Below are positions 14,365 through 22,656 of a stretch of DNA of 64,000 nucleotides, piece after piece. The notes below the pieces were generated by a model, which did not search any database, was not told the DNA's origin, and saw only the letters and a list, made by a program, of their open reading frames with translations. Location: positions 1 through 64,000 of the forward strand of contig JAKSKN010000004.1 of assembly GCA_024401695.1 (NCBI GenBank). The letters run 5' to 3'. Every line of letters starts with the position of its first letter. The stretch's first letter is position 1. The translations under genes were made by a program, and so were the position numbers. This stretch comes from Bacteroidales bacterium. GTDB lineage: Bacteria > Bacteroidota > Bacteroidia > Bacteroidales > UBA932.

Positions 14365-15744
14365 ATGGACGTAAGGTTATCGGGCCAGGTTGGAAACTGG
14401 CTGTTTCACACGGCTGCGGCCGTAAAGGAGTTTGGCAAGGATGCCTTGACTGGAGCCGTAAGCTGTGCCAAAAGGGAGCGGTTTGAAAGATCCAAGGCGG
14501 TGTTCTGCTCGCTGTGCGACTGGCTGCCTGTCAAGCGCGGCAAGAAGGAGGACTGCTCCGCAGAGGCCAACCGAAGGGCGGCAAGGTCAAACTGGCAGTC
14601 GCTCGGCTGCATACCTACCAGGGCGGAGTGCATGAACCTGTTCAGGGTGAAGAGGAGGACCGACATTACGTATCCAGTGATACATGTGCGCGGCACCGAC
14701 TACTTCACTTATTTCAAGGAAGGGGGCGTGGTTCTGGGCGCTTCGCACATAAAGGCGTGCGCCGCCGCCCTGGGGTTCAAGGTGGAGGAGTGTGCCATAG
14801 TCACAGACGACCCTGCATATGTAGGGTCGTTGGGGCTGAAGCCGAAGAGCGTTATAAGCGGCACCGCAGTTGACGACTTCGGCATAATGGCCAACGCAAG
14901 GCACCTTGTAATGTCTCCGTCCACGTTTTCGTGGTGGGCCGGGTTCATAGGCTATCACGACAAGGTCGTCATGCCTGTGGGAGTCGGTCCTTGGGACGCC
15001 GGCGTAATGAAAAAAGACCTCATCAGCGCGCAAAGCAACGCAGAGCTGTGCTGGGGAGACGAGTGTATAACCGCGCCTGGGGCCTGTCGGGAGGATGTGG
15101 CGTTGCTGACAATATGCACTGGACGGTACGTTGACCTGTTCAAGGGATTCTACGATTCGTTCAAGAAACATGTGAAGGGCAGCGTCAAGCTGTACGTGCT
15201 CACCGACGATCCGGACAGGGTGCGCGTGCAGAGCAACGGGGAGGCTGTGGCGGTGCGGATTGAGCACAGCAAGTGGCCTGGCGTTGTGATGCGGAAGTAC
15301 GACTACATACTTTCTGCAAAGGATCTTCTCGACAGGCATACAGCCATAGAGACGGTCCAGGTCAATGCCAGGTTTGTAAAGGACGTCGATTTCAGCACAT
15401 TGATCGGGGACAAGATTCTGTTTTGCCACCACCCGTACAACAAGCCTGGGTCGAAGTATGTGTGCGGAGGCGTCGTGGGAGGTCCGACCGGCAAGTTCAT
15501 GGAGATGGCAGTATGGATGTCAAGGTACCTGAACGATGCCGTTTCGTCTGGAAACATTCCGAAGTGGCACGACGAGACCGCGTTGAACCTGTACAAGGAT
15601 TCGCAGGCGACCGACTACGATGCGCTGCCAAGCGAGTTTACATACGCAGAGGAGAGGCCTTCCATGAAGACCGCCGCCTCTGTTGTCATGTTCAAGGACA
15701 AGGACAAGTTCTTCGGCTGTAGAAAGTCGGAGTATGCATCTTAA
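14365..15744 (+). CDS. GT11-GT6 glycosyltransferase fusion (fucosyltransferase + ABO-type)
   Basis: Residues 1-235 resemble GT11 alpha-1,2-fucosyltransferases: GQVGNWLFHTAAA at the start (family GGLGNQLFQ-A), HVRGTDYF near 107 (family H-R-GDY), VTDDPAYV near 151, and SPSTFSWWAGF near 186 (family S-SSFSWW). Residues about 245-459 resemble GT6 (ABO blood-group) transferases: LYVLTDDP near 277, SKWPGVVMRKYDYI, VNARF near 334 where animal enzymes have DVD and bacterial ones NXN, CGGVVGG, and WHDETALN near 401 (family WHDES-LN). GT11 would make Fuc-alpha1,2-Gal, the acceptor GT6 enzymes use to add alpha1,3-Gal or GalNAc. Substrates are inferred. Confidence 0.8.
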   Translation: MDVRLSGQVGNWLFHTAAAVKEFGKDALTGAVSCAKRERFERSKAVFCSLCDWLPVKRGKKEDCSAEANRRAARSNWQSLGCIPTRAECMNLFRVKRRTDITYPVIHVRGTDYFTYFKEGGVVLGASHIKACAAALGFKVEECAIVTDDPAYVGSLGLKPKSVISGTAVDDFGIMANARHLVMSPSTFSWWAGFIGYHDKVVMPVGVGPWDAGVMKKDLISAQSNAELCWGDECITAPGACREDVALLTICTGRYVDLFKGFYDSFKKHVKGSVKLYVLTDDPDRVRVQSNGEAVAVRIEHSKWPGVVMRKYDYILSAKDLLDRHTAIETVQVNARFVKDVDFSTLIGDKILFCHHPYNKPGSKYVCGGVVGGPTGKFMEMAVWMSRYLNDAVSSGNIPKWHDETALNLYKDSQATDYDALPSEFTYAEERPSMKTAASVVMFKDKDKFFGCRKSEYAS

Positions 15745-15770
15745 ACAATATAATTTATACCGGTTTGTAT

Positions 15771-16136
15771 ATGGAATATTACAGCATAACTTACGAAGAG
15801 GCCCTCAATATAGTTGAAGGAACCAACAGTGGAGGTGGAAACAGGCAGACGTTCGTGGTGGATTCGTCATGCTCTGGTAGCAACTTTGTATACGTGGAGG
15901 GAGGAAGCCTTTGCGTTTCAGCGTGGGATTGCGAGGAGACGCTCCTGTCTGTGCGCAAGGTAAAGTCCAGTGCATGGTACATAGGCGTCCTGGATGACGG
16001 CGACTGCGTTCTGGAGGCTCGTAACAAGAAGGGCGACGTTGCGTGGAGAGGGACCGTGCTGGTCCGTCCGGAAACTCCAGCCTGCGTGTTGTCCCTGCTG
16101 GCGGAAGATTGTAATAGGAGTAACTTAGGTCAATAG
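15771..16136 (+). CDS. hypothetical protein, 121 aa
   Basis: The ATG at 15771 is preferred to an upstream TTG. The protein starts MEYYSITYEEALNIVEG and is soluble and beta-rich, with three cysteines. A TATAAT-like element lies at 15749-15754, but no -35 is visible. Function is not recognised. Confidence 0.7.
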   Translation: MEYYSITYEEALNIVEGTNSGGGNRQTFVVDSSCSGSNFVYVEGGSLCVSAWDCEETLLSVRKVKSSAWYIGVLDDGDCVLEARNKKGDVAWRGTVLVRPETPACVLSLLAEDCNRSNLGQ

Positions 16137-16192
16137 TACGCCACCGTACATTGGCTAAACCTTAAAACATAGAAAGTACAACAGAGTAACAT

Positions 16193-16888
16193 ATGACAGA
16201 CATAGGATATGAGTTCGTGTCTCCGACGGTGCGTATAGTCACCCCGGAGTCTGAATTGAAAGCGGCGGTATCACGTATCGCCGAGATGGGCAGGATCTGT
16301 TACCAGAGCGTGCCGAAGGGAGATGCGGATGCAGACGAGAAGTTTGTACGCGCCCTTATAGACCGGCAGCATGAAAGCGTGCTTGAGCACGGGTGCATGA
16401 CTGTCGTTATGGTGACGGGAAGGACGGTTACGCACCAGCTGGTGCGGCACCGCCTCGCGTCGTATTCCCAGGAGTCGCAGAGGTACTGCAACTACAGCCT
16501 TGGGAAGTTCGACTCCACCATCAAGTTCGTGCCTCCTGCGTCGTTCTCGTCTTGGGATGAAGAACACAAGGAGTTGTTCGAGAAACTGGTGGAGGAGTCG
16601 TGCGCGGCCTACGGAAGGCTGCTTGACGGTGGAGTAAAGCCGGAGGACGCCAGGGGAGTGCTGCCGCAGTGCGTAAAGACCCAGATAGCAGTCACGGCCA
16701 ACTTCAGGGAATGGCGCACGATAGCCAAGCTCAGGTGCGCGAAGAACGCACAGGCCGACATACGTGCGCTTGTCAATGCCGTCGTAAAGGCTACGACGCC
16801 CGTATTGGGTTCGATATGGGGCGGAATAGACATGTACGACGACGACATAGCCGACTACGAGGTGCCGGTGGTGCCTGGTGGTCTATAA
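16193..16888 (+). CDS. thyX: flavin-dependent thymidylate synthase
   Basis: ThyX makes dTMP from dUMP using methylene-tetrahydrofolate, FAD and NADPH. At 231 residues it has the normal length. It shows the signature RHR-LAS-YSQE-SQR near residues 84-96 (family RHR-x2-S-x4-S-x-R), preceded by HESVLEHGC (family HxSxxEH) and followed by the C-terminal NFREW---KLR segment that holds the dUMP-binding residues. With the kinase at 11873 and dUTPase at 30104 it forms a phage dTTP supply pathway. A 56-base gap precedes the start. Confidence 0.95.
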   Translation: MTDIGYEFVSPTVRIVTPESELKAAVSRIAEMGRICYQSVPKGDADADEKFVRALIDRQHESVLEHGCMTVVMVTGRTVTHQLVRHRLASYSQESQRYCNYSLGKFDSTIKFVPPASFSSWDEEHKELFEKLVEESCAAYGRLLDGGVKPEDARGVLPQCVKTQIAVTANFREWRTIAKLRCAKNAQADIRALVNAVVKATTPVLGSIWGGIDMYDDDIADYEVPVVPGGL

Positions 16889-16909
16889 CAAAAAAACATA
16901 GTTGGAAAC

Positions 16910-17860
16910 ATGAGTGTACTTGGAATAGTGGCCGCATGCGCGGCCGGAGCGTTTGGCGGGGCGCTGGGATCCTCGCTGGCAAAGTCGGACTTCGACTTCG
17001 ACTCTGGCGGTATGGGATATGACGACTCCAGGCTTATAGATGCCATCGGGGAGTTGAACTACAGCGTCAACAGGATAAACAGGTCTTTAGAGAAGATCTC
17101 CGATGACTTGGAGCTTGAGGTGACCTTGTCGTTGGACGACTACAACGCCTACAAGGTGCATGAGGCGGCGGCTGCCGATCTGATGGCGGTGTCCAGGCTG
17201 CTGGCGCATGCCGTTGAGAAGACTGGGATAGCCGCAATGCGATGCTCTGGAAGGGCTAGTATTATTGACGAGTACAGGTACAACTCGTGTACGCCGCCGT
17301 CTGCTTGCGAGTTGCTTGGCTACGGCGATCCGCCGGCAGTCAGGGCTATACTTGAGATGCTGTATGTGTCCAGGTTGATACACGAGAGCGTGTCCCAGGC
17401 GCCAAAGTTCTGCGAGACGACACATTGGGACGGAAATGGTACCAGTGTGAAGTTGCGCGGAGCCAGGGCCGAGAAGTACCTGTCGCACAAGTATGTAATC
17501 CTCAACATTCAAGACCTGCTTCCCCTGTTGCGGCAATGTTCCATTGTAGTCGACAAACGCGAAGGGTCTTGGGATGAAGAATACTTTACACCTGTGCAGC
17601 AGCCGTTGCTGGAGTATGTGGCAGACAGGCGAAACAGCTGGGACGCTCCCAGGTTGCCGTCGTCGTTTGCCCTGTCTCCGGCCAAGCGTGTCGACTTGAA
17701 GTTCCTGCACGTGGACGGCGGTTACCTGGACATGTATAGCCCTGGTAGGTCGTGGGTAGGCAAGTACGGAGACGACGGCGATAGGTTCAAGTTGGACATG
17801 GACACATTGCAGTCCATGTTCGGCTCTAAAAATAAATTGGAAAACAACAACATATTATGA
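16910..17860 (+). CDS. hypothetical protein with N-terminal glycine-zipper helix, 316 aa
   Basis: The first 24 residues (GIVAACAAGAFGGALGSSLA) form a small-residue-rich hydrophobic helix that could insert in a membrane or pack as a glycine zipper. The rest is soluble with mixed helices. It ends overlapping the next start by 4 bases. Function is not recognised. Confidence 0.78.
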   Translation: MSVLGIVAACAAGAFGGALGSSLAKSDFDFDSGGMGYDDSRLIDAIGELNYSVNRINRSLEKISDDLELEVTLSLDDYNAYKVHEAAAADLMAVSRLLAHAVEKTGIAAMRCSGRASIIDEYRYNSCTPPSACELLGYGDPPAVRAILEMLYVSRLIHESVSQAPKFCETTHWDGNGTSVKLRGARAEKYLSHKYVILNIQDLLPLLRQCSIVVDKREGSWDEEYFTPVQQPLLEYVADRRNSWDAPRLPSSFALSPAKRVDLKFLHVDGGYLDMYSPGRSWVGKYGDDGDRFKLDMDTLQSMFGSKNKLENNNIL

Positions 17861-18465
17861 GTGAAGAGAACAAATACAGCATATCCGCCCTGGCAGAGCG
17901 TTCTGCCAGGTGCAAGGCGGCTATTGACAAGGAATACAGCGAGTACTTCGAGTCTATCAAGGTTTGGATACGGTCGTGCTACGACAGGCTGCGCGCCGTA
18001 GAGCCCGACATATCGGCAGTATTGACGCTGACCAAGAATATGGTTGGCCTGGGCCTGGTGTCCGCTATGAACACAGAGGAGCTGACGTACGGCGAAGTTC
18101 TGCCTGGATCTTTTGCAAAAGGAGTGTGCACGACATACAGGTACAAGATTGCACTGCACTTGAAGGGATTCGTGCTCGACGGTTGTGGCGACGGCGCCAG
18201 AGGGAAAACAAGGCTGTTTTGCCAGTACAGGGCCCACACCAACAACCCGTCCACGTTCTTTGGGGGCTTGTTGACGTACACTCCCGACGACTACGACTTG
18301 GATAAGTATGCCAGGCACCTGCTTAACGACGACATAGTCATAAGGAAGTCAAGGGAACGTATGAACGAATACATGGCCAGTGTCGACAACGTCATAGACA
18401 ACGGCCTTCCGGCCTTTATACAGAAACTGTGCGAGTTCGCAGACAAGCATATAGCCAACGAATAG
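17857..18465 (+). CDS. hypothetical protein, 202 aa
   Basis: It starts within the previous stop (ATGA overlap), so translation is probably coupled. The protein is soluble, mainly helical, with no recognised motif. The thioredoxin-like gene follows after 7 bases. Confidence 0.78.
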   Translation: MSEENKYSISALAERSARCKAAIDKEYSEYFESIKVWIRSCYDRLRAVEPDISAVLTLTKNMVGLGLVSAMNTEELTYGEVLPGSFAKGVCTTYRYKIALHLKGFVLDGCGDGARGKTRLFCQYRAHTNNPSTFFGGLLTYTPDDYDLDKYARHLLNDDIVIRKSRERMNEYMASVDNVIDNGLPAFIQKLCEFADKHIANE

Positions 18466-18472
18466 AATTACC

Positions 18473-19681
18473 ATGAAGACAATATACATGATTACTACGA
18501 GGACATGTTCAAAGTGTCCGTTTGAGAAGATGCAGGCCACCAAGCTCATCGACCAGTTGCCTGACGTCGAGCTGGAGGTGGTCGATGCATTCGAGCCCGG
18601 AGGTATGGGAGAGGCTCTCGTAAGGGAGTTCAATGTGAAGTCCACGCCTACGTTTGTAGACAAGGAAGTCGGTATAGTCGGCAACTATGCCTACGAACTA
18701 AAGGGGTACCTGGACAGCCTGGGTTCCAAGGAGGAGCCTGCACCTGAGCCCGCACCGGAACCCGCACCGGAGCCTGAACCTGAAACAGGCGACGGGGAGG
18801 ACGGTGAGGAGGACTGCAGCCGCCACGACGGGCAGGCCGTGGTACACCTGCTGTTGAGGCACGGCGGAAACGAGTCGGCCGAGACCAGGAAGGCCGCGGA
18901 GGAAAGGTTCTCCAAGGAGCCGCGCGTAGTCCTGCACATCGTTGACGAGGTGGACAATGCCGAGGAGTTCAAGGAAATGTCGGAGAGGCTCGATATAGAC
19001 GTACTGCCGGCATTTGTACTGCAGAACTCCAAGGTGTTCCTGCACCTGGACGAGCTGGAGCAGGATCTGTATTCAAATCCTGTGTTCGTGTGCGCCCATT
19101 GCGGCGGTACCGAGCTGACCGTTGTACGCATGATGAAGGAGGTGGCCCCTGTGGTCGGCTTCAGCCCGAGCGGGGAATGCAACTTCGCCATGGACTACAT
19201 GGAGAGCGTGTACGACAGCGAGTACTACATCTGCAAGAAGTGCGGGAAGGTTATTCCTCAGCTTGAGATAGGCAAGCACCTCGTCCGTACCATACTTATT
19301 CCAGGATCGGACAGGAACGAGCATGTGCTTACGCTGGACTACAGGATCTCGACAGACGGAGACTTCCGACTGGACGGTTTCGAGAGGTTCGGTGCCGTAT
19401 TGACCGAATACGGTGTCTACGAGGGTCGTATGACGTTCGTGGGAGAGAACAGGTTCATGAATGCCAGGACGTTCCTGTACGACATGCTGTTCGACGGCAT
19501 GAGCTTCAGCTCTGCAAGGCCGTACTGCATGGAGGAGTTCTACGACATGGTCAAGCAGCTTATAGACGACATGTACTCCGCCGTGAAGGACACTTCGACC
19601 GGCGAGCTCATGATGTACCCTGTACGCGGATCCATGTACGGCAACTACGACGGCACCGACTTCGTGCTCAGTGACAGATAG
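18473..19681 (+). CDS. double thioredoxin-fold protein with zinc ribbon
   Basis: Residues 1-85 form a thioredoxin/glutaredoxin fold with redox motif CSKC (12-15) and cis-proline loop STPTF (about 62-66). A Pro-Glu linker (PAPEPAPEPE, about 85-102) follows. A second, degenerate thioredoxin fold (about 118-200) lacks the CxxC but keeps LPAF. Residues about 205-257 form a zinc ribbon (CAHCGG and CKKCG), and an unassigned domain ends the protein. It probably acts as a redox or disulphide-handling adaptor, perhaps for ribonucleotide reductase; no reductase is in the window. It ends 25 bases before a pseudoknot. Confidence 0.72.
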   Translation: MKTIYMITTRTCSKCPFEKMQATKLIDQLPDVELEVVDAFEPGGMGEALVREFNVKSTPTFVDKEVGIVGNYAYELKGYLDSLGSKEEPAPEPAPEPAPEPEPETGDGEDGEEDCSRHDGQAVVHLLLRHGGNESAETRKAAEERFSKEPRVVLHIVDEVDNAEEFKEMSERLDIDVLPAFVLQNSKVFLHLDELEQDLYSNPVFVCAHCGGTELTVVRMMKEVAPVVGFSPSGECNFAMDYMESVYDSEYYICKKCGKVIPQLEIGKHLVRTILIPGSDRNEHVLTLDYRISTDGDFRLDGFERFGAVLTEYGVYEGRMTFVGENRFMNARTFLYDMLFDGMSFSSARPYCMEEFYDMVKQLIDDMYSAVKDTSTGELMMYPVRGSMYGNYDGTDFVLSDR

Positions 19682-19705
19682 TTTCTAGCCTGGTTGCAAA
19701 AAAAA

Positions 19706-19733
19706 ACGACCTGGGCATGTCGTTAAACTGCCC
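19706..19733 (+). promoter_or_regulatory. H-type pseudoknot (family member 4)
   Basis: Stem 1 ACGAC (19706-19710) pairs with GTCGT (19719-19723); stem 2 GGGCA (19713-19717) pairs with TGCCC (19729-19733); linker TAAAC. It ends only 11 bases before the ATG at 19745, so the fold would cover or border the ribosome landing site. Confidence 0.7.
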
Positions 19734-19744
19734 TTCACAATGTT

Positions 19745-20074
19745 ATGAACTACTTTATAGAACTGAACGAGGGAGTGTTCGTAAACGCCGCCTACGTCGT
19801 CCGTATGAGGAGGCTCGACGCCGAGGACCTGAAGTACCTGAGCGTTGCAGACATGAAAAGGCTGGGCAGTGCATTGAGAGGTACAGGTATATGCGCCGAA
19901 AGCTTCTACATGCACAGTGACGCCGGAGGCTACAACGAGGCATACAAGGCCAGGGATTCAATGAGCATAGCGAACGATCTCCCGGAGCTGTACACGGTGC
20001 TGTTGCACGGCGGTGTGTACATGTACGCGCTTGCAAAGACCTGCAAGCAGATAACAGGCGTCAAGCAGTTGTAA
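19745..20074 (+). CDS. hypothetical protein, 109 aa
   Basis: The ATG lies 11 bases after a pseudoknot; translation control by that fold is plausible. The first residues (NYFIELNEGVFVNAAYVVRM) suggest a beta-rich start. Function is not recognised. Confidence 0.72.
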   Translation: MNYFIELNEGVFVNAAYVVRMRRLDAEDLKYLSVADMKRLGSALRGTGICAESFYMHSDAGGYNEAYKARDSMSIANDLPELYTVLLHGGVYMYALAKTCKQITGVKQL

Positions 20075-20085
20075 GATTACAAGTT

Positions 20086-20262
20086 ATGAATGGAGGAAAC
20101 GACATGTATTACGGAGGAAGCGCATTGCGCGACCTCGTAGCGGAGACGGACGGCGTGGCCAGGGCTGCAGCCGCCGTATCCATCGTGGCACTGGGGCTGG
20201 GCGTCGCCGCATTGTGCTACTTTGCATTCAAGAACGCCAGGACGAAGGGAGTGCCTAGATGA
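20086..20262 (+). CDS. single-pass membrane protein, 58 aa
   Basis: A short frame with ATG at 20086 and TGA at 20260-20262 that overlaps the next start (ATGA). One transmembrane helix (AVSIVALGLGVAALCYFAF) is followed by a basic tail (KNARTKG), suggesting the C-terminus is cytoplasmic. Function is not recognised. Confidence 0.65.
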   Translation: MNGGNDMYYGGSALRDLVAETDGVARAAAAVSIVALGLGVAALCYFAFKNARTKGVPR

Positions 20263-20921
20263 GTACTGGAAAGGTTGTACTTGTGCAGGTGGATGAGATG
20301 TCGTTCACTCCCGAGACGGTGTACGGCATACGCAGGGACACCCAGACGGCGCACGGCATAGTGCACGTGGAGGCGTTCGACAGCCTGGCGTTCACGCTGG
20401 ACTGCGTTGAAAACCTGCTGCTGGAGATGGCCAAGTCCTACGGGAGGTACGTCAAGCAGCAGGTCGACGGCAATCCGTACTCCGTGGAGCGTATGGACGA
20501 CTGCATGGTTCTGGTGCTGCACACCTACGTCGGTACGAAGCTGAAACTCACCGCAAGGTGGGAGCAGCGCGACCTGAAGGGTCAGGACAGCGTGCCGTGC
20601 ATACTTCGAGACGCGGAGTATGCGGTGGTCAACGGCGATGTGTCGTACAAGCAGGCCGGTGAGGCGTTGGAGCGCGCGAGCGCCAACTCCATACCGTTCA
20701 CCAATGCCGTGTGGGAGCTGGGGTATGTCAAGGCAGACTACAATCCCGACATGGAAAGAGAGTTTTTCCGCTGTGTGGCGGAGATGGGGCGCAAGGCACT
20801 GGACAAGTCATCCTTCAAGGAGCTGGTCCAGAGGGTTATGGACGCATGCAACGTAAAACCCGCCCCAGGTTGTCTGGAAGCCTATGTTAAGCGCATGCTC
20901 AAGAAAGAAGATAAAAAATGA
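20259..20921 (+). CDS. hypothetical protein, 220 aa
   Basis: Coupled to the upstream membrane protein by a 4-base overlap, and to the next gene the same way. Soluble, helical, with no recognised motif and a lysine-rich end. Confidence 0.77.
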   Translation: MSTGKVVLVQVDEMSFTPETVYGIRRDTQTAHGIVHVEAFDSLAFTLDCVENLLLEMAKSYGRYVKQQVDGNPYSVERMDDCMVLVLHTYVGTKLKLTARWEQRDLKGQDSVPCILRDAEYAVVNGDVSYKQAGEALERASANSIPFTNAVWELGYVKADYNPDMEREFFRCVAEMGRKALDKSSFKELVQRVMDACNVKPAPGCLEAYVKRMLKKEDKK

Positions 20922-21751
20922 TAGAACATACTATGACAACGGCCTTCAGGGGATACAAGCTTGTAATCCCCGATGCGGCGGAGGCTGAAATAAAGCGCCG
21001 TATAGAGACAGCCAAGAACGACTTGGTCAATGTCGCGAAGTGGAAGCCGTACAGCACCGTGTCTGTGGCTATAGACGACATGACGGGAGACGCCATGATG
21101 ATCTTCCCGGTGTTGTACGAGGCAGGAAGGTTCCCGTCCGACGAGGCGGTCACCAAGCTGTACGCCGACAACTTCTGGGAGTCCTACTGCAACCCGCGCA
21201 TATGGGGGTTGGTCAGGTACGACAAGATAGACGGAGTGTTCGACGTGAGCGTGTTCATTGCCTACGACGCGCATCCAGACTATGCCGACTCTGACGCCGC
21301 CGTGGTGGAGGGACTGACGGAGTTTTGCGAGTCAAGCTCCCCGGTGGCTTCCACGATAGGTAGGCTCAAGTTGGAGTTCGGGCTTGTCCCCGACGGTATG
21401 TTCACGCTTTCCGACATGCTTACGTACGGCATAGACGCTGTCGATCCGGACAGCGGTGTCGACTACAAGGGCGTGCAGGAGTTCAACGTGGACGTTACGC
21501 CGGAGGACACCGACTACGCCTACTGGGCGGTCACCTCGTACCTCAAGGCCCTGAAGGAAGACGCTATCGTGTTCAATTTCGACAGCTTCAAACTTGAGAG
21601 CCTTTTCTATTCGGCATTCGGCAAGCTGCAGGACTTCGCCAAGGAGGTTGGCGAGAATCCTCCGTCCGAGCCCACTGAAATCAAAGTGGAGTTCGACGGC
21701 AGGTACTCCGGAACCTATTTCAAACTCGCATTCACACCGTACAACAAGTGA
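20918..21751 (+). CDS. hypothetical protein, 277 aa
   Basis: Starts in the ATGA overlap of the previous gene. Soluble acidic protein with alternating strands and helices and no recognised domain. A second ATG five codons in (MTTAFRGYKL) is an alternative start. Confidence 0.77.
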   Translation: MIEHTMTTAFRGYKLVIPDAAEAEIKRRIETAKNDLVNVAKWKPYSTVSVAIDDMTGDAMMIFPVLYEAGRFPSDEAVTKLYADNFWESYCNPRIWGLVRYDKIDGVFDVSVFIAYDAHPDYADSDAAVVEGLTEFCESSSPVASTIGRLKLEFGLVPDGMFTLSDMLTYGIDAVDPDSGVDYKGVQEFNVDVTPEDTDYAYWAVTSYLKALKEDAIVFNFDSFKLESLFYSAFGKLQDFAKEVGENPPSEPTEIKVEFDGRYSGTYFKLAFTPYNK

Positions 21752-21770
21752 GGGAATCGCTGCACGTGCT

Positions 21771-22286
21771 ATGAACAGGACATTCTTCACTGCCGACCAG
21801 CATTTCGGGCACGCCAACGTCATCAAGTACGACGACAGGCCGTTCGACAATGTGAACGAGATGGACAGGGAGATGATCTCCAGGTGGAACAAGGCCGTCA
21901 AGAAGAACGACGTCGTGTGGCTGCTTGGGGACTTGTGCCTGTCCACAAACTCGCAGTACATAAACACCCTGGTCAAGAAGTTGAACGGGAGGAAGTACCT
22001 TGTCATGGGCAACCATGACGCCAAGTCCGTACGCTTCTACTACGAGGCTGGATTTGAAAGGGTTTACGACCATCCCGTCATGCTGCTTGACTACTTTATA
22101 TTGAGTCACGCGCCCGTGTTCTTGCCGGAGGGTTCTCCCTTCTTCAACATACACGGGCATGTCCACAACCACGAGCTGTACCCTACGGAGTCGGAGCGTA
22201 GTTGCTGTATATCGTGTTGCCGGTGGAACTACGAGCCAGTGAGGCTGCCGGTGTTCGAGAACTACAACTCACAGGCTGAGAAATAA
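21771..22286 (+). CDS. calcineurin-like metallophosphoesterase
   Basis: The 171-residue protein carries the metallophosphoesterase motifs in order: D-x-H (ADQHFGH, residues 8-14), GDLC (GDxx), GNHD, SHAP (family H residue) and HGHVH. These residues bind two metals for phosphate-ester cleavage. The short length and TADQHFGHAN start match the small phage/bacterial MPE group often annotated as hydrolases of unknown substrate. The start at 21771 is chosen over longer forms that overlap the previous gene. Confidence 0.88.
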   Translation: MNRTFFTADQHFGHANVIKYDDRPFDNVNEMDREMISRWNKAVKKNDVVWLLGDLCLSTNSQYINTLVKKLNGRKYLVMGNHDAKSVRFYYEAGFERVYDHPVMLLDYFILSHAPVFLPEGSPFFNIHGHVHNHELYPTESERSCCISCCRWNYEPVRLPVFENYNSQAEK

Positions 22287-22296
22287 CATTACAACT

Positions 22297-22656
22297 ATGA
22301 ATTACCTAACAAAACTTGTAACGATGGTTGCCGTGGCGTCTGTAGCACAGGCGTGCCCGGCATCCGTGCTCCCTGGGCCTGTAAACGTCCAGGGTATACC
22401 GGCGAAGTCCTCGGAGCCCTCCAAGGACGACGTCAGCATACGCGAGTACGAGGAGTGGATACACGCCCTCATGTACCGCAGGGAACGCGCAGTCAAGGAG
22501 TACAACGCCAACAGGTACGGCCTTCCCGGCAGGAACGCCTGCGAGGGTTCCGACCTGCTTGAGGAGATACTGGAGATTGACGAGCGCGTCAAGAAACTCA
22601 AGGACAAGGTTGAACGCCTCAAGAAGGAGGCAAACGGGAAAGGAGGCAAGGCATGA
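22297..22656 (+). CDS. secreted or lipid-anchored coiled-coil protein, 119 aa
   Basis: The first 19 residues form a signal peptide (LTKLVTMVAVASVAQA) ending in AQAC, a possible lipobox. A charged coiled coil (about 72-112) follows. It is probably a periplasmic or outer-membrane-anchored small protein. Its end overlaps the NAMPT-NadE start by 4 bases and provides a strong AAAGGAGG ribosome site for it. Confidence 0.7.
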   Translation: MNYLTKLVTMVAVASVAQACPASVLPGPVNVQGIPAKSSEPSKDDVSIREYEEWIHALMYRRERAVKEYNANRYGLPGRNACEGSDLLEEILEIDERVKKLKDKVERLKKEANGKGGKA

